A stretch of 64,000 bases of DNA from Whalleya microplaca (Eukaryota; Ascomycota; Sordariomycetes; Xylariales; Xylariaceae). The stretch spans positions 186,001 to 250,000 of the forward strand of contig MU385755.1 in assembly GCA_022497155.1 (NCBI GenBank), written 5' to 3'. Positions within the stretch are counted from its first letter, which is position 1; each line of letters opens with the position of its first letter. The notes below the pieces were generated by a model that was not told the DNA's origin, ran no database searches, and saw nothing but the letters and a program-made list of their open reading frames with translations. The translations under genes were made by a program, and so were the position numbers. Shown here piece by piece: positions 49,074 through 59,313 of this stretch.

Positions 49074-49941
49074 TCTGATCACTCGAACAAAGTTCAAAGT
49101 TCAAAGGCCAAAGTTCCAAGTTCAGAGTTCGAACATGTGATAAGAGAAGTGGTATTGTATCAACGGGTATTCAAGGTCGAACAGGTGTTGCGATGCTGCC
49201 GTGGAGAAGGGCAGCCATGGCAGCAAACGAGACCTAGAAAGCTGGAAAGAAAGCTGAGATTTCGCCTTCTGTTGTTGGCTTTCCGTGTGGGCGTTCGGGT
49301 TGTACGGATTGTTCGCATGTGACGGTTGTTCAGAGGGAATTGCACTGGCTGGTGAGACTGAAATTGGGAGGGCTAAACAAAGCCATGTCAGAAGCTTGGG
49401 GCAATAATGCGTTGTCCAAGATCGATCCGTTTAACTAAATTTACACCTATATTAGTAGATGGCAAGGCTGCGTTTGACTTTAGTTTCCTAGTCACCTTAC
49501 CAGCTTACCTACCACCTACCCAGGTAGGTAGTGAGTGGATCCGACTAATAAGACTACTGCGTATACATATGTACCTAAGAAAAGAACACACGGGCCGTCC
49601 TGCCGCAGTACCTAACCTATGACCTACCTACATATATGCATGTATGTATCTATCGGACGCTCACCTGACATCCTCCAGCTGTTCCTGCGCTGCAGTCACA
49701 TGGAGCCACCTGTACTGTGCACATAGTACGCAGCCATATTGACTTCAATGTTACTGGTAGGTTGTCTCCTTATCAGCCGTTTTTTATCAGCTTCTTATCA
49801 ACATCTTATCGGTCAATTATGCGGGGCAGGAATTTTGGAAATAATTCCCATTCCCGTTCTCGTTCCCGTCCTACACAGTAAACGCTTATAGTTCAAATCG
49901 CATTGGCGAGAACACAAAACAGACACAGAACTACAGCAATC
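49074..49941. promoter_or_regulatory. Divergent promoter of the UBP gene and ALB1
   Basis: About 870 bases between opposite starts. Next to the UBP start lies a short imperfect tandem run of AAGTTC words (49088-49134). CTACCTACC and AGGTAGGTAG words cluster at 49505-49530, with more at 49610-49650. No gene seen. Confidence 0.5.
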
Positions 49942-50546
49942 ATGGCCAAGGGTGTAATATCCAAGAAGAAGACGGGTAAGCGATATGAATGCCATCCCTT
50001 TCTCCGTCGAGGCGATTGAGAGTGTTCATACGAGTTGCAGGTCCTTCGATCCACTCCCGCGCTGCGAGGCGGGCAACGTCTCCCAGCATCAACACCGACA
50101 AGACCCTGAAGAATGTACAGCCCCCTGCCGAGTCGGTCGATCACCGTCCCTCTATCCTATCAATACACCACGGTGCAGGCGTCTCGAAAAAGACGAAGAA
50201 GGGCAGGAATATGAGCTCTAAAGCGCGAAGGAGACACGAGAAAGCCCAGGACCGTGCCGCCGAGATCATGGAGAGAAAAGAGAAAAAGGTGGCGAGGAGT
50301 AAAGGCCAAGCCCGCACGATCTACTCACGGAGAAAGACTTGGGATGAGATAAACAACCAGATACCCGGGAGCAAAAGGACATCCACCCAGGACGGGGACG
50401 ACGAGCCAGACGAGGAAGAAGTGTCTGAATTTGACGATGAGATGGACGAGGTACCGGACCAAAAGGTACCACCTGGGGTGACTACTGCTGCAGACGAGGT
50501 TCCGTTACAGCCGGCTGTGGATGACGACGACGATGGAATACTATGA
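49942..50546 (+). CDS. ALB1: Ribosome biogenesis protein Alb1
   Basis: Alb1 associates with Arx1 on pre-60S ribosomal particles during nuclear export. Exons are 49942-49975 and 50041-50546, giving 179 residues. The product starts MAKGVISKKKT. It continues across a phase-1 intron (GTAAGC donor, AGTTGCAG acceptor) into the Alb1 signature GPSIHSRAARRATSPSINT. A basic middle follows (KARRRHEKAQDRAAEIMERK, KKVARSKGQARTIYSRRKTW), and then an acidic tail with a run of Asp residues before the stop. The signature and the basic-then-acidic layout match fungal Alb1. Confidence is good although the family diverges quickly. Confidence 0.85.
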
Positions 50547-50964
50547 TTGAGCATTGGAACCCTTTATGTAAAAGGCGCCTTGCTTTTGTATCCCAGAGTT
50601 ACGTTCCAGTGCCTGCTTGAAGCTCTCCATTGAGACTGGCATACGAAATATTTTGAAACGCGACCAGCCCAACGTCGATAATTGTAGCCTATCGATACGC
50701 CCCACTGAAGATATGACAGGGCTTATCGCTAGTTTTATCTTATCGATATGTACAGAGCTAAAACAGGCACCTACCTAGGTATGCTGCTATGCGTATTCTA
50801 TGTACATATGTATTGTCTTGATTGGACCCATTTTTGTCGCTGTACACGGTACAGCCTTTTTGGCGTCTTCTGGTACCTGCATGTGTATGTAAACCGTATA
50901 AAAGTAACATTTCAAACTTCCCAACTTCAACTCCTCCACGTTCTCACCCCCATCGCCAGCCACA
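50547..50964. promoter_or_regulatory. ALB1 3' end and MFAP1 promoter
   Basis: 418 bases between tandem genes. The palindrome TACCTAGGTA is at 50772-50781, about 190 bases before the MFAP1 start. CCCATCGCCAGCCACA lies just before the ATG. No other feature seen. Confidence 0.55.
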
Positions 50965-52419
50965 ATGCCTCCGAAGCGCATGACAGCAAACCCCGTCAGA
51001 CCCTCACGCTACCGCGCCGGCAAACCAACCGGGGCATCTTCCGAATCCGAATCCGAGTCTGAAGCGAGCGATGGCGAGGCCCAGCAGAAACCCCAGCAAC
51101 CTGAACGCAAGATTGCGCCCCCGCCCAAGGTCCCGAGCGCAGGCAAGATCATCAGCAATCTCAGCAAGGTAGATCTCAACGAGCGCAGGCGGCAGGACCA
51201 AGAAGCCGAAGCGGCACGCGTCGCGGCCGTCAAAGCAGCGCGTCTGGCAGCCGAGGAGGGCTTCGTGACGGAAGAAAGCGAGGAGGAAGAGGAGAGCGAA
51301 GACGACGACGACGACGACGACGATGAAGATGAGGACGAGGAAGAGAGCGAGGAGGAGGCGCCTAGACGGCTGATGTTGAAACCCAAGTTCGTGCCCAAGA
51401 GCCAACGCAACGGGAACGGGAACCAGAAATCCGACAAGGAGCAAGATGAGGAGGCCCGTTTCGCCGAAGAGGAAGCACGGAAGAAGAAGGCTATGGATGA
51501 GATGGTCGAGGAGCAGATGCGCAAGGACGCTGCCGCTCGTGCAGCCGGCAAGAAACATTGGGACGATGTCATCGACGAGGAGGACGACGTAGATACCGAA
51601 GATGATGTCGATATAGAAGCCGAGTACGCAGCATGGAAGCTGCGCGAGCTCAAGCGTATCAAGCGGGAGCGCGAGGCCATCGAGGCCCGCGAGAAGGAAC
51701 GGGAGGAAGTCGAGCGGAGGAGAAACCTGACCGAAGAGGAGCGCAAGGCTGAAGACGAGGCCTTCCTAGCCACGCAGAAAGAGGAGAAGGACTCGAAGGG
51801 GAAGATGTCGTATATGCAGAAATACTTCCACAAGGGCGCCTTCTACCGGGACAATGCCGAGGCGGAGGGCTTGGCCAACCGAGACATCATGGGCTCGCGG
51901 TTCGCCGATGACATCAAGAATCGCGAGTTGCTCCCCAAGGCGCTACAGATGCGCGACATGACCAAGCTGGGCAAAAAAGGAGCCTCCAAGTACAGAGACC
52001 TGAAGACCGAGGACACGGGTCGGTGGGGAGAATTTCGTGATACGAGACCCGGCAAGGACTTTTCCCGCTATGACGTGGACGACAGATTCAAGCCCGATCG
52101 AGACAGGGAGGCGTCTGGGCCCGGAGGAGCGAATGCCGTGCCTCTTGGCGAGCGGAAATCTGTCCCTGGCGCGCCGGAGGGGCCCAGAAATCCGGACCGC
52201 AGGCGGGACGGGGATAGATACCGAGATCGGGAAGGGGATCGGGAGCGAAATAGCTACCGCCCAAGAGACGATAACCGTGGCTCCCGCAGGGATAGGTCTA
52301 GATCCAGGTCTCCAAGGCGATACGATCGAGATGAGTACAGCAATCGGAGGAAGAGAGATTCGTCACGCGACGCAGATCGCTATGAAAGCGACAAAAGACG
52401 GAGGGTAGAGTCCAGATAA
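50965..52419 (+). CDS. MFAP1: Splicing-associated protein MFAP1
   Basis: Homologue of microfibrillar-associated protein 1, a spliceosomal B-complex protein that works with Prp38 and is related to yeast Spp381. Single exon, 484 residues. The N-terminal PVRPSRYRAGKP is followed by acidic Ser-Glu repeats (ESESESEASDGE) and a long Glu/Asp run around residues 100-132. Charged coiled-coil helices follow (EEEARKKKAMDEMVEEQMRK, EYAAWKLRELKRIKREREAI). The MFAP1 core is KMSYMQKYFHKGAFYRD, RDIMGSRFADDIKN and TRWGEFRDTRPG-like, here GRWGEFRDTRPGKDFSRYD. The C-terminus is rich in Arg-Asp and Arg-Ser dipeptides (RSRSRSPRRYDRDEY), as in splicing proteins. It converges on POL12 with about 140 bases between stops. 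Identification is secure. Confidence 0.93.
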   Translation: MPPKRMTANPVRPSRYRAGKPTGASSESESESEASDGEAQQKPQQPERKIAPPPKVPSAGKIISNLSKVDLNERRRQDQEAEAARVAAVKAARLAAEEGFVTEESEEEEESEDDDDDDDDEDEDEEESEEEAPRRLMLKPKFVPKSQRNGNGNQKSDKEQDEEARFAEEEARKKKAMDEMVEEQMRKDAAARAAGKKHWDDVIDEEDDVDTEDDVDIEAEYAAWKLRELKRIKREREAIEAREKEREEVERRRNLTEEERKAEDEAFLATQKEEKDSKGKMSYMQKYFHKGAFYRDNAEAEGLANRDIMGSRFADDIKNRELLPKALQMRDMTKLGKKGASKYRDLKTEDTGRWGEFRDTRPGKDFSRYDVDDRFKPDRDREASGPGGANAVPLGERKSVPGAPEGPRNPDRRRDGDRYRDREGDRERNSYRPRDDNRGSRRDRSRSRSPRRYDRDEYSNRRKRDSSRDADRYESDKRRRVESR

Positions 52420-52561
52420 GTAGCCAAGGGGTCGTGAACCCATCTATATATTCATGCGATCAACTATGCATATAATCAAACAAACTCCTTCCAGGAATCA
52501 TTCATCTATGCCCGACCTTGACCCTATTCTGCTACAAGTGTTCTACAGTAGTACTTTATTA

Positions 52562-54742
52562 TTATATTCGCGTGATCTCCACCCTGGCTCTTTCAAACAC
52601 CTTGTGACTGACCATACCTCCACTGCACAATTCCTCCTCGGTCACCGTGGGCGGATGGAGCGTCATCCGAGCATATGTGCCTGCGCCTCGACGCTTGGAG
52701 AGATAGCCGGGGTTGATGACCAGAACGCTCTCCACGACCTAGCACATAACGTTAGCATGATAGGACCTCTAATGGGTATATGTGATTTGGGGCAAGTCTC
52801 TCACCCTCGCAAATGGCGGCAGAGCACTGGGCACAATCAGGACATCAGGCCGCACATTGATCATCTCGCCGAGCTTGAGGTAACTCGTGTCGAGCATGGC
52901 GCCCGTCGGCAGGCCGTCGGCCGTGCCGACCTTCGGCAGCTTCTGCCGGTCCACAGGCGGGAAGATCGGGAAGTAGTGACGCTGCTCTATCAAGTAGCGC
53001 GCTATGCGCGACAGCAGGCTGGTATCGGCGGGGTGCGGGCCGACGAGCTCTTCGTGGCGCAGGTCCCAGAGGATGTCTTGCGACGAGATCCCCAGCTGCA
53101 TCTCGTTGACGGCGAGCGTCATCGGGTTGCCGATGATGCGCACGGTCTTGTGCAGTCCCAGCTCCTTCCTGGGGAAGGGCTCCTGAGGCCAGGAGACGTG
53201 CTTGTCGATCACGTCGCGCACGGACGGGATCAGGAGGATCGTGATGTGCGGGTTGGCCGCCACGAGCCGGTTCAGGGCCGGTGAGATCATGTATTTGAAT
53301 ACTGTGGACAAGGTTGCTGTATCCGGGTCCACATTCGCACCATCGGGGAGGTCAAAGTCGCCCGTAGCGATCAGGGGGTGGTCAATGTCAATGAACGGTC
53401 CGTTAAGCACTAAGGCGTCAGCATACGTATCCGCTGCTTGACTGCACAGGGCGTGCAGGGGCTCAAAATCAAGGTTGTCGTCAGTTGAGTAGGGGCCAGA
53501 CCCGAAGATGATGTTCAATGGTGCCGGTTCGTCATCCGAGTCCATCGCGTCCGGGCCGCCTCGAAGTCTCTCCCGGTGCGTTTCGATCGTAGCCGGAGCG
53601 GATGCGGCGTTTGGCAATAAGGGTAGCTCCAACACTTCGTTGACGATGAATTCATGGCCTGACGAGTTGATACCCTTAAATGCAGCAATTTGTCCCGGGA
53701 AGAACTGGTAACGGCCTTTGAGTTTCTGTAGATTCAGGGGGATCCTGCGGCCACCACCAGTCCGCCTGGAAGTCTCTAAAACAAGAGATGCTGCATTTAG
53801 CTTGCCCTCAGAAGAATCTGAGGCAATTCGACCAACTGCGACTACTTCTGTGGTGCTCTGACTTGCGGCACTGCCGAATTCGCTTTCGTCTAATTTGTGA
53901 TGATCTTTCACGAGGAGCAGAAATTCGTCTATCCGGTCGTCCAGGATCTCGGAGGCTTCTGAGGACTTCATAGCCAAAGTCTTGTAACTTAACTTTTTCT
54001 GGTCCGAGCTTGCTGCTAATTTTATCCTCGATTCACCATGGGGTGCCATGGGAGGTTCTGGTGCTTTAAGGTGGTCGTTCAAGACTTCGATTACCTCCCC
54101 TGGATTAGGTCTATTGTTGAATGAAGCCGCTCTGTGCCTCTTTAGCACCTTCAAGTCAAACACACCAGGGACGGACTTACGGGATTGCGCCCATAGAATC
54201 TAGCTGGCTGTCTACCCTCATAGGACTCTTGTGGTCAGGAGAGCTAGTAGGAATATCTCCCTTTATACGCGACATAGATGGGGTTTCCAGCCGCTTTTTG
54301 GACGCATTTTTGCTCAGCTTTCCGGTACCTGGCGTATTGGGGACTAACCCATCCAACCTAGATGACGTTGGTGTCAGAATTTGGCAAAGAATAGCATGAA
54401 AATTACAACTCACATGCCGAAGACGTCGCCGCTATTCTTGACCGCGGTACGCGGTGTCCCCCCTGAACGCTTCTCGGTTTTAATGTGGACATTGTGTGAG
54501 CGGTTGCTTCGCTCTAGGGCATCTTGAATGTCTTGCTTCAATGCTCGTAGGCTTTCCACGGTCAAATTATTGCCGTCCATGTCCATCTTAATGCAATACG
54601 ACTCCCATTTGAAAAATAGGTCCTGGGCAGATAAGGAGTGCATCCTCATGATGGACTGCAGTTCGGCAACGACATCTGGCGCGAGGTCCTTGTTCGGCAC
54701 ACCGAACTGCTCGTTCAATTCTTGTAAATCTGTTTCCGCCAT
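52562..54742 (-). CDS. POL12: DNA polymerase alpha subunit B (Pol12)
   Basis: Regulatory B subunit of the DNA polymerase alpha-primase complex, which starts Okazaki fragments. Exons are 54742-54414, 54357-54181, 54131-52805 and 52738-52562, giving 669 residues. The N-terminal domain is MAETDLQELNEQFGVP and later LSAQDLFFKWESYCIKMD. A Ser/Lys linker follows (KLSKNASKKRLETPSMSR). The OB-fold region is GRYQFFPGQIAAFKGIN and the inactive phosphoesterase domain includes LNGPFIDIDHPLI, ITILLIPSVRDV and VINPGYLSKRRGAGTYARM. The stop is TAA at 52564-52562. The acceptor of exon 3 is uncertain: CACAG/A at 54131 keeps the frame and looks best, but AGAG/G at 54137, two codons upstream, also fits. The gene is divergent from the Pdr16-like gene with 490 bases between starts. 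Confidence 0.9.
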
Positions 54743-55232
54743 TGTGTGAAAACTGGCGTGTTTCAATCCCTCAACGGCACGAAATTCGGCTATAGGCTTA
54801 AGGTGCTGCATACACAAGGTATCAATTCACAGTTGAAAGTATCGAGAATTGAGACGCGCTTTTCTTCTATGTACATACTTAGACGCGTTCGCGTTAAGTG
54901 GTTGACAACAGGGTTTCACTGGTTATGGGTCACGGGTACCCGCTGCCCAGAGGCCTGGCGCCGCGCTAGCAGGGATTATTATGCCCGACTACCCCGGTCC
55001 CTTCCAGATATGCAGATATGCCATTGAAGGGGTCCAATTTCCATCTTCCAATATCCAGTTGCTCCGGCAGCTCTAGCCGCAAACACCTCTCAACAATTTG
55101 TTCTCAATTGTCAGCCTGCCAGCCTACGTTCTATATAACTCTCGCTTCCGTCCTGCTTTGCTTTGGTCATCAATTTCTCTTTTGAACGTTGAAGAAAACC
55201 TACGTATTTCAAGCAGGTAGTCCAGGCTCGAC
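54743..55232. promoter_or_regulatory. Divergent promoter POL12 / Pdr16-like
   Basis: 490 bases between opposite start codons. I looked for MCB-type ACGCGT sites expected for a replication gene and saw only near matches (GAGACGCGCT near 54850, AGACGCGTTCGCG near 54881). ACGCGT does occur at 54883-54888. Confidence 0.5.
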
Positions 55233-56314
55233 ATGTCTACATCAAAAGCAGCAGCGGCGCCTGCAAGCACGGAGCCTTCGGTTCTCAAAGAGAAAAATGC
55301 AGTTGGTGTTCTCAAGACACCGCTTGGTGCTCCCGCTGCTGGCAGTATACCACAAGAGAAGCCGCACTTGACCGCTGACCAGAAGACCAAATACGACTGG
55401 CTTTTAAAACGGGCAAAGAGCTGGACGGAGGTTCCTTCTACCAAGGGCAAGGGCGGTCCCTTAACCGACAGCGAAAGGCTGTGGCTCACAAGGGAGTGTC
55501 TTTTAAGATACCTAAGAGCTACCAAGTGGCATGAGAAGGAGTCGGAGAAGCGCTTGCTCGAGACTCTAACTTGGCGAAGAGAGTACGGAGTGGAGGAAAT
55601 GACAGCGGAGCACATCGGCCCCGAGAACGCTACGGGAAAACAATTTGTGGTGGGCTACGATAAACAAGGCCGCCCATGCCATTATTTGAGCCCGGGGCGT
55701 CAGAACACCGACGTCTCGCCACGACAGACCGAACATCTGGTGTTCATGCTCGAACGGGTCATCGAGCTCATGCCGGCTGAGCAAGAAACCCTCAGTCTTC
55801 TCATCAACTTCCAGCAGAGCAAGAGCCGCGGGAATACGGCCCCTGGAATCGGACAGGGCCGCGAGGTTCTACACATCCTCCAAACCCACTATCCCGAGAG
55901 ACTTGGACGGGCGATGATTGTCAACGGTAAGCTATATCTACGACATACTGTATTCGGTTTGGCTGATAGGAGTACATAGTTCCGTGGGTTGTGTGGGGCT
56001 TCTTCAAGCTCATTACGCCGTTCATTGACCCTCTCACTCGGGAGAAGTTAAAGTTTAACGAAGACATGACACAATTTGTGCCGAAGGAACAGCTGTGGAC
56101 GGAGTTCAAGGGTGGTGAGCTACAGTTTGAGTATGACCACGACGTCTACTGGCCGGCGCTACAGAAGCTTTGTGGTGAGAAGCGCGCCGAGTGGGTGCGG
56201 AGATGGGAAGCTGGAGGTAAGCAGATTGGCGAGAAGGAGGGTTATCTCAAAGGTCATGACCAGCAAGGAGTAGCTCCTCCTTCTACTGAAGAGGCAAACC
56301 AAGGATCCGCATAA
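55233..56314 (+). CDS. PDR16: Sec14-type phosphatidylinositol transfer protein, Pdr16-like
   Basis: CRAL-TRIO lipid-binding protein resembling yeast Pdr16/Pdr17, which move phosphatidylinositol between membranes and affect sterol content and azole tolerance. Exons are 55233-55926 and 55980-56314, giving 342 residues. The N-terminus is Ala/Ser-rich. The CRAL-TRIO N domain is LTDSERLWLTRECLLRYLRA at about residues 75-95, and the lipid-binding domain includes ENATGKQFVVGYD, LVFMLERVIELMPA and REVLHILQTHYPERLG. The intron splits the characteristic stretch MIVN/VPWVVWGFFKLITPF. The end of the domain is DPLTREKLKFNEDM and YDHDVYWPALQKL. The phase-1 intron has a GTAAGC donor. The tail is Gln/Pro/Glu-rich. 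Family is secure; the exact Pdr16 versus Pdr17 relation is an inference. Confidence 0.9.
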
Positions 56315-56855
56315 CCTACCCAAGGCGCTGGGAGTGTCTCCAGAGCTTACCGGTGATCAAGGATAAGTAAATAAGTTGGAGACGGTGGATGTTTTTTATT
56401 GCATGTGGAAATCTCAGGTCAGGCGTGTCATGATTTACTTACATTATACTTGCATTATACCAACGGCTTTCAATGGGAGAATAGAGATTAGACAGCTTAG
56501 AATATAATTATGTTGAAGTAGTCTTATAAAGACTGGTCCTGGATAAGTCAACTGTTTATGTCTACTTACATATGTAAACTATGTTACGAAAGTAATGTGC
56601 CTACTTAGCGTACATGTAACTATGTTAGTGAGGGTATTAATATTATGTTGGTCCCAGTCAGGTATATAAGTATCGGTACTTCGATGGACTGTGCGCCTCA
56701 ATTGGAGCTCCACACATCGTAGGTAAGACTTAAGTTAGGTAATCTTGAGCTTGACAGTCAATTAACACAGCTCTTCACGATCCGACAACACCTTTCTCTA
56801 CCCCGTTCGCAGCCTCGATATCTCCAAGCGCAGCTCATTCGAAGAACCAAGTACA
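56315..56855. other. Intergenic: Pdr16-like 3' side and TRS31 promoter
   Basis: No gene seen. AT-rich; a GTATATAAGTATCGG word near 56660 could act as a TATA element about 190 bases before the TRS31 start. Confidence 0.5.
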
Positions 56856-57628
56856 ATGGCGAATCTCCAGCCCAACAAGGGCGGCATCAGTAAAGAGCAG
56901 TCCGGGCTGCGCTACCCAAGCAGCGGCAAGACAATCTACCACAGACCCTTAAACCGCTCCAAGGCTGCCGAACTCAGCAGCGCAAGCTTCGCCTACCTGT
57001 TCTCCGAGATGGTGAGCTACGCATCGAAGCGCATAGAGAGCATCCAAGACCTGGAAAAGCGGTGAGCTCTCTCCTCTGCCCATCCTCTCACTTTGCCGCA
57101 CGAAGCTGTGTTGGCTCTGTTCGCTATCCCCGTTTCATGGGATGAATTACACACTGAACACTAACACAATCCGCCAGACTCAACGTACAAGGCCACCCGA
57201 TCGGCCTCAAGCTCCTCGACCTCCTGCTGTACCGCGAGCCGGCGCGGACGCAGACGCGGCCGCTGAACATCATCACGCTGCTGCACTTCATCAAGATCAA
57301 CGTGTGGCAGCACCTGTTCGGGCGCGCCGCCGACGGGCTGGAGAAGTCGTCGGACCCGACCAAGCCCGACGAGTACATGATCATCGACAACGAGCCCGTC
57401 GTCAACCGCTACATCAGCGTGCCGCGCGACATGAGCCAGCTCAACTGCGCCGCCTACGTCGCCGGCATCATCGAGGGCGTCTGCGACGGCTCCGCCTTCC
57501 CCGCCCGCGTCACCGCCCACAGCGTCGGCAAGCAGGAGGAGGGCGAGATGTGGCCCGGCCGGACCGTCTTCCTCGTCAAGTTTGCACCCGAGGTCATGGA
57601 GAGGGAAGGGTACCTGGGTAAGGGTTGA
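56856..57628 (+). CDS. TRS31: TRAPP complex subunit Trs31 (TRAPPC5)
   Basis: Core Bet3-family subunit of the TRAPP complexes, nucleotide exchange factors for Ypt1/Rab1 in early secretory traffic. Exons are 56856-57061 and 57178-57628, giving 218 residues. The N-terminal extension is MANLQPNKGGISKEQ. The TRAPP domain shows SSASFAYLFSEMVSYASKRI then, across the phase-2 intron (GTGAGC donor, CCGCCAG acceptor), LNVQGHPIGLKLLDLLLYRE. Next come LLHFIKINVWQHLFGRAADG and the Trs31 signature LNCAAYVAGIIEGVCDGSAF followed by PARVTAHSVG. Those last two blocks separate Trs31 from Bet3 and Trs33. A GC-rich insert-like stretch (KQEEGEMWPG) sits near the end. It converges on the small unknown gene at 58.0 kb. 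Confidence 0.92.
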
Positions 57629-58010
57629 TTGGCTGGTGATACCTGCCTACTTATCATTTGTTCTTATACCGTATAGCAGGATAGGGGAATGCGACTAGTT
57701 ATTGGGCTGGCTGGCTGGCTAGCAGGCATGGCGCGGCGTTCGGGGCGTTGATGGGGAGTTCGGGCAGATATCTTATTCGATTCACGCAAGGCATGATATC
57801 ATGGCGATCAGAAAAAGGTGTGAATGGTCAAGGACAGACAATCTTAATTGATAATTGTCCTAAGCCAGTGTCCTCGTACGCCCACCACAACGCCAGCCAC
57901 CACCAGGCTTTGAATATATAACATAGACCCATCCCAGAAACCTATACCTCTGCCAACCTACAAAGCCACAACGCTAACAGCATAATCCATACACCCATAC
58001 ACCCGTGTCT
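57629..58010. other. Intergenic between convergent TRS31 and small unknown gene
   Basis: 382 bases, no gene seen; the two 3' UTRs should meet here. GGCTGGCTGGCTGGCT-like tetranucleotide repeats lie at 57702-57722. Confidence 0.55.
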
Positions 58011-58435
58011 TCATCGCGGGAGACCCTTGTATCCCTTCCTACCGGCTCCGCTCGCGCCGGTGGCCTTGCCCGGCGCGGGGCCCTTGTTCATGAGCTCGGC
58101 CAGCCCCAGGTCCTTCCAGACGGGTTCGCGGCTGCGCTGGGTGGCCTTCTGGATGCCGAAGGCGGCGTGCTGGTCGGGCACGACGTCGTCCTCGTCCTCC
58201 GGGTTGATGGGCTGGTGATGGGGCGGCACGTAGATCTCGTCGTCGGGCAGCTTGTCCTTGCAGAAGTCCTCGAACAGGTCCGCGTCGCGCGGGCGCTGCA
58301 TGTGCACGTACGTGTAGCAGCCGTCTTTGTTCTGCGGGCAACGGGTATCAAGTTAGCTAGGCCTATGTGTGTGCTATGTATGCCATAATAATCTTTAGGA
58401 GTGCAGGGGACAGGAGAGATAGGTACCATGGTCAT
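58011..58435 (-). CDS. Small conserved-looking protein of unknown function
   Basis: I do not recognise the family. Exon 2 (58331-58011) is GC-rich and coding in character. It joins in phase 0 to a nine-base first exon (58435-58427, ATGACCATG) across an intron with GTACCT donor and CCCGCAG acceptor, giving 109 residues. It reads MTM/NKDGCYTYVHMQRPRDAD and continues FEDFCKDKLPDDEIYVPPHH, then QHAAFGIQKATQRSREPVW, with a Gly/Lys-rich end (GRKGYKGLPR). No signal peptide or membrane helix. The acidic middle (NPEDEDDVVPDQ) and basic tail suggest a binding adaptor, but that is a guess. The first exon is the weakest part; a start within exon 2 at Met58307 would give 98 residues. Confidence 0.6.
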
Positions 58436-59313
58436 TATTCGGCGCTCCCCTTCAATACTGCAGTTGTTCCTGTTGCAGTTGTTCCTGTTCGACTGCTGGT
58501 TTAGGAGGTCAATTGCTTATAGAGAGTATAAGTATCAATATTGATGTTGTGACTACCTAATCGAACACACTTTTAGGTATCTAACACATGGCCTGCACGG
58601 CTAAGAAATTCCACTGCCTGCGTGGGGTAGCAATTTTATGTGGGCTCGCCTACGTGCATGTACTACGTAGAAGTACTGGTACTTCGAGGAACTTCAGGAC
58701 TTCAGTTATCAAAATACAAGTATTCCGTATTCCATCTAACGTTGAAGTCAATACGGAATACTCAACATACCTCTCATTAAGTTCTTGTTCAAAATAGATT
58801 TGTGTGATACATAGGTCATCTAAAACAGGATATTATAATTGGTCTGATTTTAATCTAGCTGTCACATGTAGTTGAAGAAGCTTCGTACTAGAAAACACAC
58901 TTCTTGCTTCCAGCTGTTATTTTGGTATATCGGATATCCATGTAACAGTTCTAGAATCTACCCTTGTTAGAGACGCCAGTCCCTCACTCGACATCCATTC
59001 CGTTAATCAATACGGGTTACAGAAGAACACAAACTCCAAGTTCCTAATCCGCGAGTCCCCTATGATGAAAAAGTCCGTGGTCATATCTCAACCAATCCTT
59101 TGATCAACCCCAGCCCAATCTCGAATAACAAGCTACTTGGTGCGGTAGAGCCTGCCTCCGGACCATTGTAGAGGAACCTTGGACTTCCTTCGAGCTTGCT
59201 GCACAGAATATCGACTAAGTCAGCTAGAATAAGCCAGCTTGTCCATTGTCCTCCACTCGACGTCCGCAGCCGCCTTTCTTTCGAGGTCCAGAACTTGGAA
59301 ATGTAGCCATTGG
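58436..59313. other. Intergenic (about 0.9 kb)
   Basis: No gene seen. It holds the promoter of the small unknown gene and the 3' side of the rhomboid gene. TACTACGTAGAAGTACT-like words occur near 58660. Confidence 0.55.

Noticed and set aside
51004..51833. Long minus-strand Ser/Leu/Val-rich frames opposite MFAP1
   Set aside because: Antisense shadow of the Glu/Asp-rich coding repeats.
52454..53284. 276-codon plus-strand frame opposite POL12
   Set aside because: Antisense shadow of a GC-rich exon; composition is unlike a real protein.
57142..57621. Arg/Ala-rich 159-codon frame over TRS31
   Set aside because: Shadow frame of the GC-rich TRS31 exon; the TRS31 frame carries the clear family motifs.
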